This document shows, piece after piece, positions 1 through 8,524 of a DNA stretch of 64,000 bases. A program made the translations under genes and the position numbers. The notes below the pieces were generated by a model, which saw only the letters and a program-made list of their open reading frames with translations, searched no databases and had not been told where the DNA came from. The DNA comes from an uncultured Oscillibacter sp. (GTDB taxonomy: Bacteria; Bacillota; Clostridia; Oscillospirales; Oscillospiraceae). Within the stretch, counting starts at the first letter, position 1; each line of letters opens with the position of its first letter. The DNA is taken from the NCBI GenBank assembly GCA_910583785.1, contig CAJTZK010000009.1, positions 1 to 64,000 on the forward strand. The letters run 5' to 3'.

Positions 1-515
1 CCGAAATAGGAGGCGAAAGTCGATAGCAAATTGCAATCTAAAACGGAGAAATACAGAGGTAAAAATCGAGCGGATTACACAGCGTTTCGTTGTGTTTATA
101 GGGTGCCTCTTCCGGAGCGTCGATCCTCCTGACCACATAAACAGCCACAGACAGATGTGGAACACGTGGAAACACTGTTTTCAAAGAGTGCCGGAGAGTA
201 AATGAAAAGGAGTAGAAACGGCTATAAACTATCAAAATTTGTCTAAAAAATCTTTGCAGACCTCTTTGTTTATGGCGCGGCAAATTTTGAGCGGCATCAC
301 CATGCTTTTCCGCAGTGGACTATCTAAAAGATAGCTGAGATTTTTATGTCCATGCCTGTGGTGCGGTGAAGCTTCCAGATCTGCGACCCATAACGTGACC
401 CAAAACAGGAAATCGCTCTATGGAATCAATGCGAGGGGTGGTACGAAGGGCTGTCAATATTCTGAGCAAACAGTATCAGATGGGGCCAAAAGCACTTGTC
501 GTAAACCCTCAGACA
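1..515. other. No supported gene; edge of integrated-element scar
   Basis: I see no convincing coding region here: the open frames are short, lack ribosome binding sites and resemble no family I know. The stretch is poorer in G+C than the genes that follow and carries a GTGACCCA-type motif at 394-402 that recurs at 656-664 on the other side of the tRNA fragment. It is best read as residue of a mobile element. Confidence 0.4.
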
Positions 516-517
516 AG

Positions 518-562
518 CTGCGGACCAGAAGGCCGGGGGTTCGAATCCCTCGGGGCGTACCA
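518..562 (+). pseudogene. 3' half of a tRNA gene (Arg-like), probable attachment-site scar
   Basis: The segment runs from an anticodon-loop-like CTGCGGA through a variable loop, a 5-bp T stem with TTCGAAT loop, a 3' acceptor strand GGGGCGT, a discriminator A and an encoded CCA. Upstream there is no matching 5' acceptor strand (ACGCCCC would be expected) and the bases before the loop do not pair with CCAGA, so the 5' half is missing. Similarity to tRNA-Arg is from memory of the family and tentative. A break at the anticodon loop is a common crossover site for tyrosine integrases, and an integrase remnant lies just downstream. Confidence 0.65.
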
Positions 563-596
563 AAGCCGCGGAAATTTAATGAATTTCCGCGGCTTT
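562..596 (+). terminator. Rho-independent terminator of the tRNA
   Basis: A perfect 15-bp stem (562-576 with 582-596) starts at the last base of the CCA end. The right arm ends in TTT and only a short T stretch follows. It shows that the tRNA 3' half is in its native downstream context. Confidence 0.75.
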
Positions 597-784
597 GTTC
601 GTTTTTGTGCACTTTCTTGGGTGGTAAGTTTTTACGGCTTCGGTTTGACCCAAGCCGTGACCCATACTGGCTGGCAGTTGGCGGCTCTGCCGCTTACTGC
701 CAGCTCGTGCCCTTTGGGTGCGGGAATCCGGGGCGGTTAGGGCTGGAGAGTACCGGAGAGGAAACTTCCTACGGCGTTTGCCGC

Positions 785-1015
785 TTATTTTTGCATGGAG
801 GTGGTGACGTGGGCATAGGTGTCCGACGTAAACCCGGCGGAGTAGTGGCCCGGCATGGCGGAGAGGGTTTTGACATCTACTCCGTTTTGCAGGGCCAGCA
901 CCGAAAATGTGTGACGAAGATCATAAGGACGGGGAAATGATTTACTCTTGGAAAGTCTACTCCGAATCCATGCTCCTCTAGATGGTGTCGTCAATAAATG
1001 CTGTTCCATCGCCAT
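785..1015 (-). pseudogene. Tyrosine site-specific integrase, C-terminal remnant
   Basis: The last about 46 residues match the catalytic end of phage/ICE tyrosine recombinases: YDLRHTF (Arg and His of the active site), then GHYSAGFTSDTYAHVT containing the second His and the nucleophile Tyr. The first about 30 residues do not look like an integrase, although an AAGGAGGG ribosome binding site precedes the ATG at 1015. The N-terminal arm and core-binding domains and the first catalytic Arg are absent, so the protein should be inactive. It probably arose by deletion joining another gene start to the integrase end. Confidence 0.7.
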
Positions 1016-1061
1016 TTTTCTGCCCTCCTTTATATCACGCTCTTATTGACACGCCATCTAG
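978..1061. repeat. Imperfect inverted repeat around the integrase-remnant start
   Basis: The arms 978-997 (starting CTAGATGG) and 1043-1061 (ending CCATCTAG) are near-complementary over 19-20 bases with one small indel. They flank the ribosome binding site and start codon of the integrase remnant. This could be a recombination or inverted-duplication scar. Confidence 0.5.
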
Positions 1062-1199
1062 GCACCTCGGCGGGAATTTCGTCTTCCCACCGTCCGGATT
1101 TGAACAGATTCTCCGGCGGATGGGCAAGGGAGGCCGCTCCCTTCCAACAGGCCGCCCGGCGTTGTTCCAGGACAGAACTGCCCTATCCGAAGTTTTGAT

Positions 1200-1290
1200 C
1201 CTGTAGGAGCGGGCCTATGTATCCGCCCTTCTCCCGGGCCCTGGCGCTTTCGATAGAAGGCCAGACGTGCAGGCCCGCTCCCGCGCCGCG
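1200..1290. repeat. Intergenic dispersed repeat, copy A
   Basis: Starts CCTGTAGGAGCGGGCCT and ends with the complementary AGGCCCGCTC, giving a 10-bp outer stem; the middle holds a CCTTCTCCC/GGGCCCTGGCGC block. Two blocks recur in related form at 24,963-25,060. There is no coding potential with a plausible start, so this looks like a dispersed intergenic repeat. Confidence 0.5.
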
Positions 1291-1344
1291 TTCCGCCTAT
1301 CAAATGTGCGATCGGACACCCCCGGCCGAGCCCCTCCATTGACA

Positions 1345-1381
1345 GACAGCCGCATGATGACACCGCCATCATGCGGCTGTC
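1345..1381 (+). terminator. Strong hairpin, terminator-like
   Basis: A perfect 15-bp stem (1345-1359 with 1367-1381) with a 7-nt loop, followed by CATTTTG. The T stretch is weak. It isolates the catabolic block downstream from the integration scar upstream. Confidence 0.55.
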
Positions 1382-1538
1382 CATTTTGTCTCGCTCCCAG
1401 GCCAGACCGATTCCGGCCGCAGAGGGGCTATGTGATGATCTTTAACGGAAATCGTAAAAAACCGAATGAAATCCGAATTGCGGGGGAAAAAGCGGTGTGT
1501 TACATTGGTATTATTACATCATGCAAGGAGGCCCTGGG

Positions 1539-2435
1539 ATGTTAGACTGCTTATTCATTGGCTCCACGACCAAAGACACCCTCCTGATGGTTGACGCGCC
1601 GCCAGCATCCGATCAGCGGATCGCCGCCGCGGCGGTTGCCCATACCTGCGGAGGCGTCGCGTCCGTGGCGGCCTCGGCCTTTCAAAAGCTGGGGGGGAGA
1701 ACCGGGCTGATTACCGCCGTAGGAGGCCCCTCCGACGTGACGGATTTCATCCGGGCAGATATTGCGGACAGGGGGCTCCCGTACAGCCAGGTGATTGAAA
1801 TTCCCGGCGCGGATTCTCCCTTCAGCGCCATTCAGGTGGAGCGGGACGGGAAGCGGTGCATCACCCATTTTGGCGGCTGCATCCGCTGCTTGACCTTGGA
1901 CATGCTGGACAAGGCGGCCTTGCAGAACGCCGCCATGGTCCATTTGGGCGGGCTGGAGGACCGTTTCTGCGGGGAACTGGCCCGGTACTGCCGGGAGCAT
2001 ACGGGGGCTCTTCTCTCCGTGGACGGCGGCAATCTCTCCAGAGAGGCCACGGAGGCGCTGCTGCCCTACACAGACGTGTTCATTCCCGACGATAAGACCG
2101 TGGCGAAAACCCTGGGCCTCTCTCCGGAGGATGCCTGCCGCTATTACGCCGGAAAGGGCGTGAAGACGGCCTGCGTCACGCTGGGAGACGCGGGGGCCGT
2201 CGCCTTCCAGGAGGGCCGTTTTTATCGCGCGCCGCCTGTGAAGGTCTCCGCCGTGGACACGACAGGCGCGGGAGATAATTTCCACGGGGCGTTTCTATAT
2301 TGCCTGACGCAGGGCTGGGATTTGGAAAAAACCCTGCGGTTCTGCAACGCCTTTGCGGGGCTGACATGCCTGGGCCTGGGCGGCATCGCGGCGGAACCGT
2401 CGCGGGAGGAAACTCTGAAGAAAATGGAGGAATGA
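1539..2435 (+). CDS. PfkB-family carbohydrate kinase
   Basis: Predicted ribokinase/PfkB-family kinase of 298 aa, a normal length. The N-terminal CGG substrate motif lies near residues 36-38 and the DTTGAGDNF signature at 240-248, with D246 the catalytic base and the GAG loop forming the anion hole. I start at ATG 1539 because AAGGAG at 1525-1530 is correctly spaced; a longer frame reaching back to 1497 has no such site. The stop is 3 bp before a class II aldolase gene, then a zinc dehydrogenase follows. The set fits oxidise-phosphorylate-cleave catabolism of a polyol or ketose (inference). The substrate cannot be read from the sequence. Confidence 0.88.
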   Translation: MLDCLFIGSTTKDTLLMVDAPPASDQRIAAAAVAHTCGGVASVAASAFQKLGGRTGLITAVGGPSDVTDFIRADIADRGLPYSQVIEIPGADSPFSAIQVERDGKRCITHFGGCIRCLTLDMLDKAALQNAAMVHLGGLEDRFCGELARYCREHTGALLSVDGGNLSREATEALLPYTDVFIPDDKTVAKTLGLSPEDACRYYAGKGVKTACVTLGDAGAVAFQEGRFYRAPPVKVSAVDTTGAGDNFHGAFLYCLTQGWDLEKTLRFCNAFAGLTCLGLGGIAAEPSREETLKKMEE

Positions 2436-2438
2436 GAG

Positions 2439-3269
2439 ATGGCGTTAGCGACCTTACGGGAAGTGCTGGAAATTGCCGGACGGACCAACACGGCGATTCC
2501 CGGATTCAACATCGACAACATTGAAATCCCCGAGGCCATCATGGAGGCGGCGGAGGAGGAAAACTGCCCGGTGATCCTGACCATCGGCCAGGGGGCCATC
2601 CATGCCGGGGGGCTCCGGCATCTGCCGGACGTGGTGCGGAGGATCGGAGAGAGCAGCTCGGTTCCCGTTGTCATGCATTTGGACCACGGAATCAGCTATG
2701 AACAGGCCGTAGTCTGCCTGCGGGCGGGATTTACCTCCGTCATGTACGACGGGTCCCACCATCCCTTCGAGGAAAATGTGCGGGAGAGCCGCGCGGTTGT
2801 ACGGGCGGCCCACGCGGCGGGCATCTCTGTGGAGTGCGAGCTGGGCGCCATTTCCGGTGTGGAGGACGGCATGTCCCACTCCGGAGCCAATCTGGTGGAC
2901 CTGGAGGAGGTGAAGCGCTTCCTCGAGGCTGTGGACTGCGACGCCCTGGCCATAGGCATCGGAAACGCCCACGGCATCTACCGGGGAACGCCCGATCTGG
3001 ACTTTGCCCGGCTGGCCGCCTGCCGGGACCTGGGAGCCCCGCCGCTGGTGCTCCACGGCGGGTCGGGTATCCCGAAGGACATGATTCAAAAGGCGGTCCG
3101 CCTGGGAATCCGGAAGATCAACGTGGCCACGGAAGTGCGCCTGGCCTTTATGGAGGGCCTGGAGTCCGCCGTGGGAACCCGGGATATCTACGCCATGTAT
3201 GGCGCGGCAAAGAGCGCCGTCCGGGCGCTGGCGAAGGAAAAAATCCGGATGTTTCAAAATAAGGAGTGA
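2439..3269 (+). CDS. Class II fructose/tagatose-bisphosphate-type aldolase
   Basis: Predicted zinc-dependent class II aldolase of 276 aa, the usual length for the GatY/KbaY/FbaA family, which cleaves a ketose phosphate to dihydroxyacetone phosphate and an aldehyde. Visible motifs: HLDHG at 80-84 (catalytic D82, zinc ligand H83), YDGSH at 103-107, GNAHG at 175-179 (zinc ligand H178), HGGSG at 206-210 (zinc ligand H206) and KINVATE afterwards. It sits 3 bp after the PfkB kinase and 5 bp before the dehydrogenase start, so translation is probably coupled. The exact sugar phosphate is unknown; tagatose- or fructose-bisphosphate and 1-phosphate substrates are all possible. Confidence 0.9.
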   Translation: MALATLREVLEIAGRTNTAIPGFNIDNIEIPEAIMEAAEEENCPVILTIGQGAIHAGGLRHLPDVVRRIGESSSVPVVMHLDHGISYEQAVVCLRAGFTSVMYDGSHHPFEENVRESRAVVRAAHAAGISVECELGAISGVEDGMSHSGANLVDLEEVKRFLEAVDCDALAIGIGNAHGIYRGTPDLDFARLAACRDLGAPPLVLHGGSGIPKDMIQKAVRLGIRKINVATEVRLAFMEGLESAVGTRDIYAMYGAAKSAVRALAKEKIRMFQNKE

Positions 3270-3274
3270 GCAAC

Positions 3275-4318
3275 ATGGAGTACATGAAAGCCATTGCGGT
3301 CATGGGACCGGGGGATGTCCGTCTGGTGGATGACGTTCCCAAGCCGGTTCTGGGGGATTATGAGGCCCTCGTTCAAATACACGCCTGCGGCTTTTGCAAC
3401 GGCACCGATATGCAGATTATCCAGGGCACTGGCGGCGACCTGGGGAACCATGTCAGCTGCTATCCCACCGTACTGGGGCACGAGGGCGCCGGAGAAGTGG
3501 TCGCCGTGGGCCGGAAGGTCCGGCATATCCACGTGGGGGAGCGGTGGATTCACCCGAACCTATACCCCGATGTGGGCAACGGCTACAAGAAAACCCACGG
3601 AAGCATGGCCCAGTTCGGTATGGTCAGCGACAATCAGGCAATGCTGGAGGATGGATTTTCCGAGAAGGATTTCCCCTGGGTGAAGCAGCACAGGTTCCCG
3701 GATACCATGAGCTATGTGGACGCTGGCGTGCTCCTCTCCTTGGCAGAGAGCCACTCCGCCGCCGTCAACTTCGGCGTAACGGAAGGCGCGGAGGTGCTGA
3801 TCTATGGCTCCGGCCCCATGGGGATGTCGCTCTCCCTGTTCTGCGGCCTGCTGGGGGGCCACGTCACCCAGATCGACAAAATCCAGGAGCGCCTGGATAT
3901 ATCCAAGCGGATTGCCGGTACGGAATTTACCATCAACTCCTCCGTGGAGGACGTGGACGCGGCGCTCAAAGGGAAAAAATTTGACGTGGCCATCGACATC
4001 GTGGGCTTCACCGACATCCTATACGAGGCCAGCCGCCATCTGAAGCCCGGCGGAAAAGTGGGCTCCATGGGCGTTTTGCGGAACAACGACCTGATGGTGG
4101 ATACCAGCCGCCTCCAGGACAATACCTCCCTCCATATGCTGAACTTCCCCTACGGGGAATACGCCGTCATGGATGAAACCCTGGCCCTGATTCAGGCGGG
4201 CAAGGTCAACCCCAAGGACTTTTACTCCCACGTTCTGCCCTATGGGCAAATCCGTGAGGTGGTGGAACTGGTCCAGAGCAAGAAGGCCCTCAAGGTCATT
4301 CTGACCATGGAAGATTGA
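3275..4318 (+). CDS. Zinc-dependent medium-chain alcohol/polyol dehydrogenase
   Basis: MDR-superfamily dehydrogenase of 347 aa that would oxidise an alcohol or polyol with NAD(P). CGFC with C38 and GHEGAGE with H69-E70 are the catalytic zinc site, and a Rossmann glycine-rich stretch (YGSGPMGM) follows near residue 177. The four-cysteine structural zinc cluster common in this family is absent, and the insert after the catalytic zinc is YPDVGNGYKKTHGS-like. I chose ATG 3275, placed correctly after AAGGAG at 3261-3266; a GTG at 3266 would overlap the previous stop. Last gene of the kinase-aldolase-dehydrogenase group. Confidence 0.85.
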   Translation: MEYMKAIAVMGPGDVRLVDDVPKPVLGDYEALVQIHACGFCNGTDMQIIQGTGGDLGNHVSCYPTVLGHEGAGEVVAVGRKVRHIHVGERWIHPNLYPDVGNGYKKTHGSMAQFGMVSDNQAMLEDGFSEKDFPWVKQHRFPDTMSYVDAGVLLSLAESHSAAVNFGVTEGAEVLIYGSGPMGMSLSLFCGLLGGHVTQIDKIQERLDISKRIAGTEFTINSSVEDVDAALKGKKFDVAIDIVGFTDILYEASRHLKPGGKVGSMGVLRNNDLMVDTSRLQDNTSLHMLNFPYGEYAVMDETLALIQAGKVNPKDFYSHVLPYGQIREVVELVQSKKALKVILTMED

Positions 4319-4524
4319 CGGCGGGCCCAGGCGTTTGCCCGGTTTGACGAAAATGGCCGCCCCATTTCAGGCAGTCCGCATTCGTTTTTTTACACCGTGC
4401 TTCAAATATTTACAATCATATAAATTTGAAATGGAATCTTAATATTTTTGATTTCCGAGGGGCGGAAGTTGTGGTAAAAACATAGTTAGAAACCTCCGCA
4501 AAAACAATCGAAAAGGAGACTATC

Positions 4525-5706
4525 ATGAAAAAGAAACTTTGTCTTGCACTTTCCCTCGTTCTGCTTATGACGCTCCTGGCAGGCTGCGGCGCCAAGTCCG
4601 GCGGCGACAGCGGAACCTCCTCTGACAATGGCGGGAGCGCTTCCGGCGGCACCATTAAAATCGGCTACTTCGGCCCCCTCACCGGAGGCACGGCCCAGGC
4701 GGGCCAGGCGGCGCTGAACGGCGCGCAGATCGCGGTCAACGAGCTGAACGAGGCCGGCGGCGTGCTGGGCCGCCAGCTGGAGATCGTCTCTTACGACGAC
4801 AAGTCCTCTCCCGAGGAGGCGGTGAAGGCGGCCACGAAACTGGTCCAGGTGGATAAGGTCCATGCCATCTTCGGCTCCCTCCACTCCGCCAACGTTCAGG
4901 CGGCGGGCCCCGTGATCGAGGAGTCCAAGACCATCTGCGTGGCTGGCGGCACGTCCCCCACTTGGCTGGAGCAGGGTTACACCTATCTCTTCCGCTCCAT
5001 CTCCAACAGTTCCATCTCCGCCAAGCAGCTGGCGAAGTACGCGGACTCCCAGAATCTGCGGAAAATTGCCCTGTTCACCAGCAACAGCGAGTACGGCACC
5101 TCCGGTTCGGACGCCTTCCGGGACGCCTGCGCGGACTATGACATCGAGTTTGTGGCCAGCGAAACCATGACCGACGGCGACCGGGACTTCACCGGGCAGT
5201 TCGCCAAGATCAACGCCGCGGCTCCCGACGCCGTCTTCATCTGGTGCCTGGGCGACGACCTGGGCGCGGTGACGAAGCAGCTGCGCCAGTCCGGCTTTGA
5301 CGGCCCCATTCTGGGCTCTGAGAGCTATACGCTGCCGGAAATTCTGGAGAATGCCGGGGAGACCGCCAACGGCGTGGCCTTCGCCGCCCAATACATCGTC
5401 TACAGCGACCCCAACGACGCCGAGGACGAGCTGATGAAAAACTTCCTGGAGCGCTACATCGCCGAGTTCGGCGCTTCCCCCGAATCCGATAACGCCTTCC
5501 GCGCCTATGACGGCGTCATGATGATTGCCGAGGCCATGGAAGCCGCCCAGGCCGACAGCGGCGAAGCCCTGCGGGACGCCTACAATAATATCGACGGCCA
5601 TGTCGGCCTGGCGGGCACCTTCTCCTACGTGGGCAAAAACGGCGAGGGCATTGAGTCCATGCGCATCTTCCAAATTGAAAGCGGTAAATATATCGAGGCA
5701 CAGTGA
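4525..5706 (+). CDS. Branched-chain-type ABC transporter substrate-binding lipoprotein (LivK/LivJ-like)
   Basis: Extracytoplasmic binding protein of 393 aa (Periplasmic binding protein type 1, LivJ/AmiC-like). A signal peptide with lipobox LLAGC puts the lipidated Cys at residue 21; a Gly/Ser linker follows to about residue 45, then IKIGYFGPLTGG, the typical first strand. Preceded by AAAAGGAG at correct spacing. It begins a livK-H-M-G-F array. Family ligands include leucine, valine, amides and urea; the adjacent sugar-catabolic genes raise the possibility of another ligand (inference). The 206-bp upstream gap is AT-rich and probably holds its promoter, but I could not pick clear boxes. Confidence 0.9.
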   Translation: MKKKLCLALSLVLLMTLLAGCGAKSGGDSGTSSDNGGSASGGTIKIGYFGPLTGGTAQAGQAALNGAQIAVNELNEAGGVLGRQLEIVSYDDKSSPEEAVKAATKLVQVDKVHAIFGSLHSANVQAAGPVIEESKTICVAGGTSPTWLEQGYTYLFRSISNSSISAKQLAKYADSQNLRKIALFTSNSEYGTSGSDAFRDACADYDIEFVASETMTDGDRDFTGQFAKINAAAPDAVFIWCLGDDLGAVTKQLRQSGFDGPILGSESYTLPEILENAGETANGVAFAAQYIVYSDPNDAEDELMKNFLERYIAEFGASPESDNAFRAYDGVMMIAEAMEAAQADSGEALRDAYNNIDGHVGLAGTFSYVGKNGEGIESMRIFQIESGKYIEAQ

Positions 5707-5711
5707 TCCTC

Positions 5712-5745
5712 AAGCGGTCGGGCCGAAAGACCCGGCCGCTTTTCT
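5712..5745 (+). terminator. Intercistronic hairpin after the binding-protein gene
   Basis: An 11-bp stem (5712-5722 with 5731-5741, one G-T pair) followed by TTTCTTC, 5 bases after the livK-like stop. Probably a partial terminator or 3' stabiliser that lowers expression of the downstream permeases relative to the binding protein. Confidence 0.7.
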
Positions 5746-5829
5746 TCAAAACCGCGTTCGGCCGCAGACGCCGGGCTTGAAGAAGGCGCCCGTTTCCCTT
5801 GGGCAAATTGAGAAAAAAGGAGAGAGGTT

Positions 5830-6696
5830 ATGTTTGGACAGCTTCTTGCAGGCGGAATCGCCGTAGGCTGTATTTACGCGCTGATCGGCTTGGGGTACAG
5901 CCTGATTTACAGCGCCTCGGCCCTGATGTCCTTTGTACAGGGCGAGATCTTCATGCTGGGCGCATATGTCGCCTATACCATTTATGTCAGTTTTCAAATT
6001 CCCTTCGCCCTGGCGGTGCTGCTGGCAATTCTGATTATGTTCGGCTTTGGCGTCGTGCTGCAGCGGGGCATGATCAGCCCGCTTCTAAAACGGGGAGCGC
6101 AGCAGATTCAAATCGTGCTGGCCACCATCGGCCTTTCCATTTTCCTGAAAAATTTTGCCATGATCGTGTGGGGCTCTGACGTGAAGAACTTCCCCTCTGC
6201 CCTGGGGGAGGCCCCCATCCGTCTGGCGGGAATCTCCATCTCCCCCCAGCAGATCGCCATTGTGATTACCACCTTTGCCTGCATGCTTGCCCTGCATTTC
6301 TTCATGAGCCGGACCAAGCTGGGTACCAGCCTCCGGGCGGCGGCCCAGGACCCCATGGCGGCCGGAGTGGTGGGCATCAACGTCCCCCTGACAGTGGGTG
6401 TGGCTTGGGCTCTGGCGGCGGCGCTCTCCGCCGTGGCGGGTATCCTGCTGGCCCCGATTTACGGCGTGTATCCCAAAATGGGCGCCATCCTTTCCACAAA
6501 GGGCTTTGCCGCCGCGGTGCTGGGGGGCTACGGCAACATGTACGGCGCCATCATCGGCGGCTTGATCTTCGGCGTGGTGGAGACCATGGCCGCGGGATAC
6601 ATCTCCTCTTCGCTGAAAGACATCATTTCCTTTGGCGTTTTGATCCTCGTTCTCTTTGTAATGCCCCACGGCATTCTGAAAGTAAAAGCGGACTGA
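5830..6696 (+). CDS. livH: Branched-chain-type ABC transporter permease LivH
   Basis: Integral membrane permease of 288 aa with about 8 hydrophobic segments; family length is 290-310. It begins in LivH style with a hydrophobic helix, then YSLIYSASALMSFVQGE, and has the conserved RAAAQDPMAAGVVGIN cytoplasmic loop (near residues 168-182) that contacts the ATPase subunits. AAAAAGGAGAGAGG lies directly before the ATG. It pairs with LivM 13 bp downstream. Confidence 0.92.
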   Translation: MFGQLLAGGIAVGCIYALIGLGYSLIYSASALMSFVQGEIFMLGAYVAYTIYVSFQIPFALAVLLAILIMFGFGVVLQRGMISPLLKRGAQQIQIVLATIGLSIFLKNFAMIVWGSDVKNFPSALGEAPIRLAGISISPQQIAIVITTFACMLALHFFMSRTKLGTSLRAAAQDPMAAGVVGINVPLTVGVAWALAAALSAVAGILLAPIYGVYPKMGAILSTKGFAAAVLGGYGNMYGAIIGGLIFGVVETMAAGYISSSLKDIISFGVLILVLFVMPHGILKVKAD

Positions 6697-6709
6697 AAGG
6701 GGGAGCACG

Positions 6710-7732
6710 GTGAATCGAATCATGACAATCGCCGCCGGCAGAAACGTTCAAAGGGCTGCCGCGCTGGCAGTAGTGGTGTGCACGCTGCTGTACCCCGTCT
6801 TATTTCCGGATCAGACCTACATGCACCTGATCATCTGCACCCTTGGCATCTACATCATCGTCAACACGGGCTTCGACGTTCTGTTTGGCTACTCCGGCCA
6901 GATTTCCTTGGGCCAGGCGGGATTTTACGCCATCGGCGCATACTTCAGCGCCATTTTCAGCAAGGCCGGAATCCCGGTTCTGGCTTCCATGCTGCTGGCG
7001 GCGTCCATTGCCGCGCTGGTGGGCTTTTTCCTGGCCATCCCCTGTTCTAAGCTGGTCCATCACTTCCTCTCCATTGTGACCATAGGATTCGGCGAGATCG
7101 TCCGCCTGCTGGCGCTGAACGGTCCGGCCAAGCTCACTGGCGGAGCCAACGGAATCGGCGGCATCCCCGCCGTCAGCCTGTTTGGGTTCCAGCTGACCAG
7201 CAAGGCGGCGTATCTCTACTTCGTGGTAGCGCTGGTGCTTTTGGCGCTGTTCGTCAAGCGGCGCATCGTGGACTCCCGGGTTGGCCGGGCCATGATTGCC
7301 ATTAAATGCAACCCCGACGCCAGCGAGGCGTTCGGCATGAAGCTCTCCAAGTATAAATCCATGGCCTTCACCACGGCGGCGTTCTACGCGGGAATCGGCG
7401 GGGCCCTGTATGCCCACCTGGTGCGCTTCATCAGCCCGGAGTCCTTTTCCGCCGACCAGTCCTCCATGTTCCTGGTGATGATCCTGGTGGGCGGCATGGG
7501 CACCTTCTGCGGTCCCATTATCGGTTCCGTCATCATCATCTTCGTCACGGAGGTCCTCCAGCAGTTTGGCCAGTACCAGATGCTGATTTACGGCGCGCTG
7601 ATTATCTTTGTGCTGTTCTTTATGCCCACGGGCATTGCTGGAACCATCCGCAAACGCTATTATCATCTGTTGAACCGTCTCCCTGTCCGTCCCGGTACAG
7701 AGCGGGGCAAGGACGCCGCGCAGGAGGGCTGA
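6710..7732 (+). CDS. livM: Branched-chain-type ABC transporter permease LivM
   Basis: Permease of 340 aa with about 9-10 membrane segments. FGYSGQISLGQAGFYAIGAY near residues 60-80 is the LivM signature, and AIKCNPDASEAFGMKLSKYK near residue 200 is the ATPase-coupling loop. I use GTG 6710, which is correctly spaced from AAAGGGGG at 6698-6705; ATG 6722 is an alternative that shortens it by four residues. The C-terminal tail of about 25 hydrophilic residues is cytoplasmic. Three bases separate it from the livG ATG. Confidence 0.9.
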   Translation: MNRIMTIAAGRNVQRAAALAVVVCTLLYPVLFPDQTYMHLIICTLGIYIIVNTGFDVLFGYSGQISLGQAGFYAIGAYFSAIFSKAGIPVLASMLLAASIAALVGFFLAIPCSKLVHHFLSIVTIGFGEIVRLLALNGPAKLTGGANGIGGIPAVSLFGFQLTSKAAYLYFVVALVLLALFVKRRIVDSRVGRAMIAIKCNPDASEAFGMKLSKYKSMAFTTAAFYAGIGGALYAHLVRFISPESFSADQSSMFLVMILVGGMGTFCGPIIGSVIIIFVTEVLQQFGQYQMLIYGALIIFVLFFMPTGIAGTIRKRYYHLLNRLPVRPGTERGKDAAQEG

Positions 7733-7735
7733 CCT

Positions 7736-8524
7736 ATGGAATTATTAAAAGTCGATCACGTAACCATGCAGTTCGGGGGCCTGAAGGCAATTAACGAGCT
7801 GGACATGAGCATTGAAAAAGGAGAGATTCACGGGCTCCTGGGGCCCAACGGCTCCGGAAAGACCACCTGCTTCAACGTCATCAGCGGCGTGTACCAGCCC
7901 ACCGAGGGCGAGGTCCTTCTGGAGGGACAAAGGATCAACGGCCGCCAGAAGCACCAGATCAATGAGCTGGGTATTGCCCGCACCTTCCAGCACATCAGCC
8001 TCTTCTCCGCCATGAACGTTTTGGAAAACGTCATGGTGGGCCAGCACTGCCGCACAAATGCGGGCATCGCCTCCTCCATTCTCCACACCCGCAGCCAGAG
8101 GCTGGAGGAGCGGCGGATGGTAGAGCGGGCCTATGAGCTGCTGGACTTTGTGGGCCTTACAAAGCGGGCCGGGGAGCTGGCCTGCAACCTGCCCTATGGG
8201 GAGCAGCGGCTCCTGGAAATTGTCCGGGGCCTTGCCAGCGGGCCAAAGCTGCTGATGCTGGACGAGGCCTCCGCCGGGATGAACTCGGTGGAAAAGGACA
8301 ACCTGATCCGGATCATTCACGCGATCAGCGACCAGGGAATCACCATTTTGATGATTGAACACGACATGAAGCTGGCCATGAGCCTCTCGGACCAAATCAC
8401 CGTCCTGGATCACGGGACCAAAATCGCCGAGGGCCTGCCGCAGAGCATCCAGACGAATCCCCAGGTGATCGAGGCATATTTGGGAAAAGGAGGCGTGGAA
8501 CGTGCAAAGCATGCTGCAGGTTAA
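7736..8524 (+). CDS. livG: Branched-chain-type ABC transporter ATPase LivG
   Basis: Cytoplasmic ATPase of 262 aa, usual LivG length. Walker A GPNGSGKTT near residues 36-44; signature region LPYGEQRLLEI, which replaces the canonical LSGGQ as often seen in LivG; Walker B LLMLDEASAGM; switch His in MIEHDMK. It forms a heterodimer with LivF, whose GTG start lies inside the last 23 bases of this gene, so the two are translationally coupled. Confidence 0.93.
   Translation: MELLKVDHVTMQFGGLKAINELDMSIEKGEIHGLLGPNGSGKTTCFNVISGVYQPTEGEVLLEGQRINGRQKHQINELGIARTFQHISLFSAMNVLENVMVGQHCRTNAGIASSILHTRSQRLEERRMVERAYELLDFVGLTKRAGELACNLPYGEQRLLEIVRGLASGPKLLMLDEASAGMNSVEKDNLIRIIHAISDQGITILMIEHDMKLAMSLSDQITVLDHGTKIAEGLPQSIQTNPQVIEAYLGKGGVERAKHAAG

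Noticed and set aside
395..940. 181-codon plus-strand frame through the tRNA fragment
   Set aside because: It reads through the tRNA 3' half and its terminator and has no family similarity.
4486..5673. Long open frame on the minus strand (395 codons) across the livK-like gene
   Set aside because: It mirrors the lipoprotein gene in antisense, has no ribosome site, and reads as a low-complexity Gly/Ala/Val/His protein without a domain; it is a GC-bias shadow.
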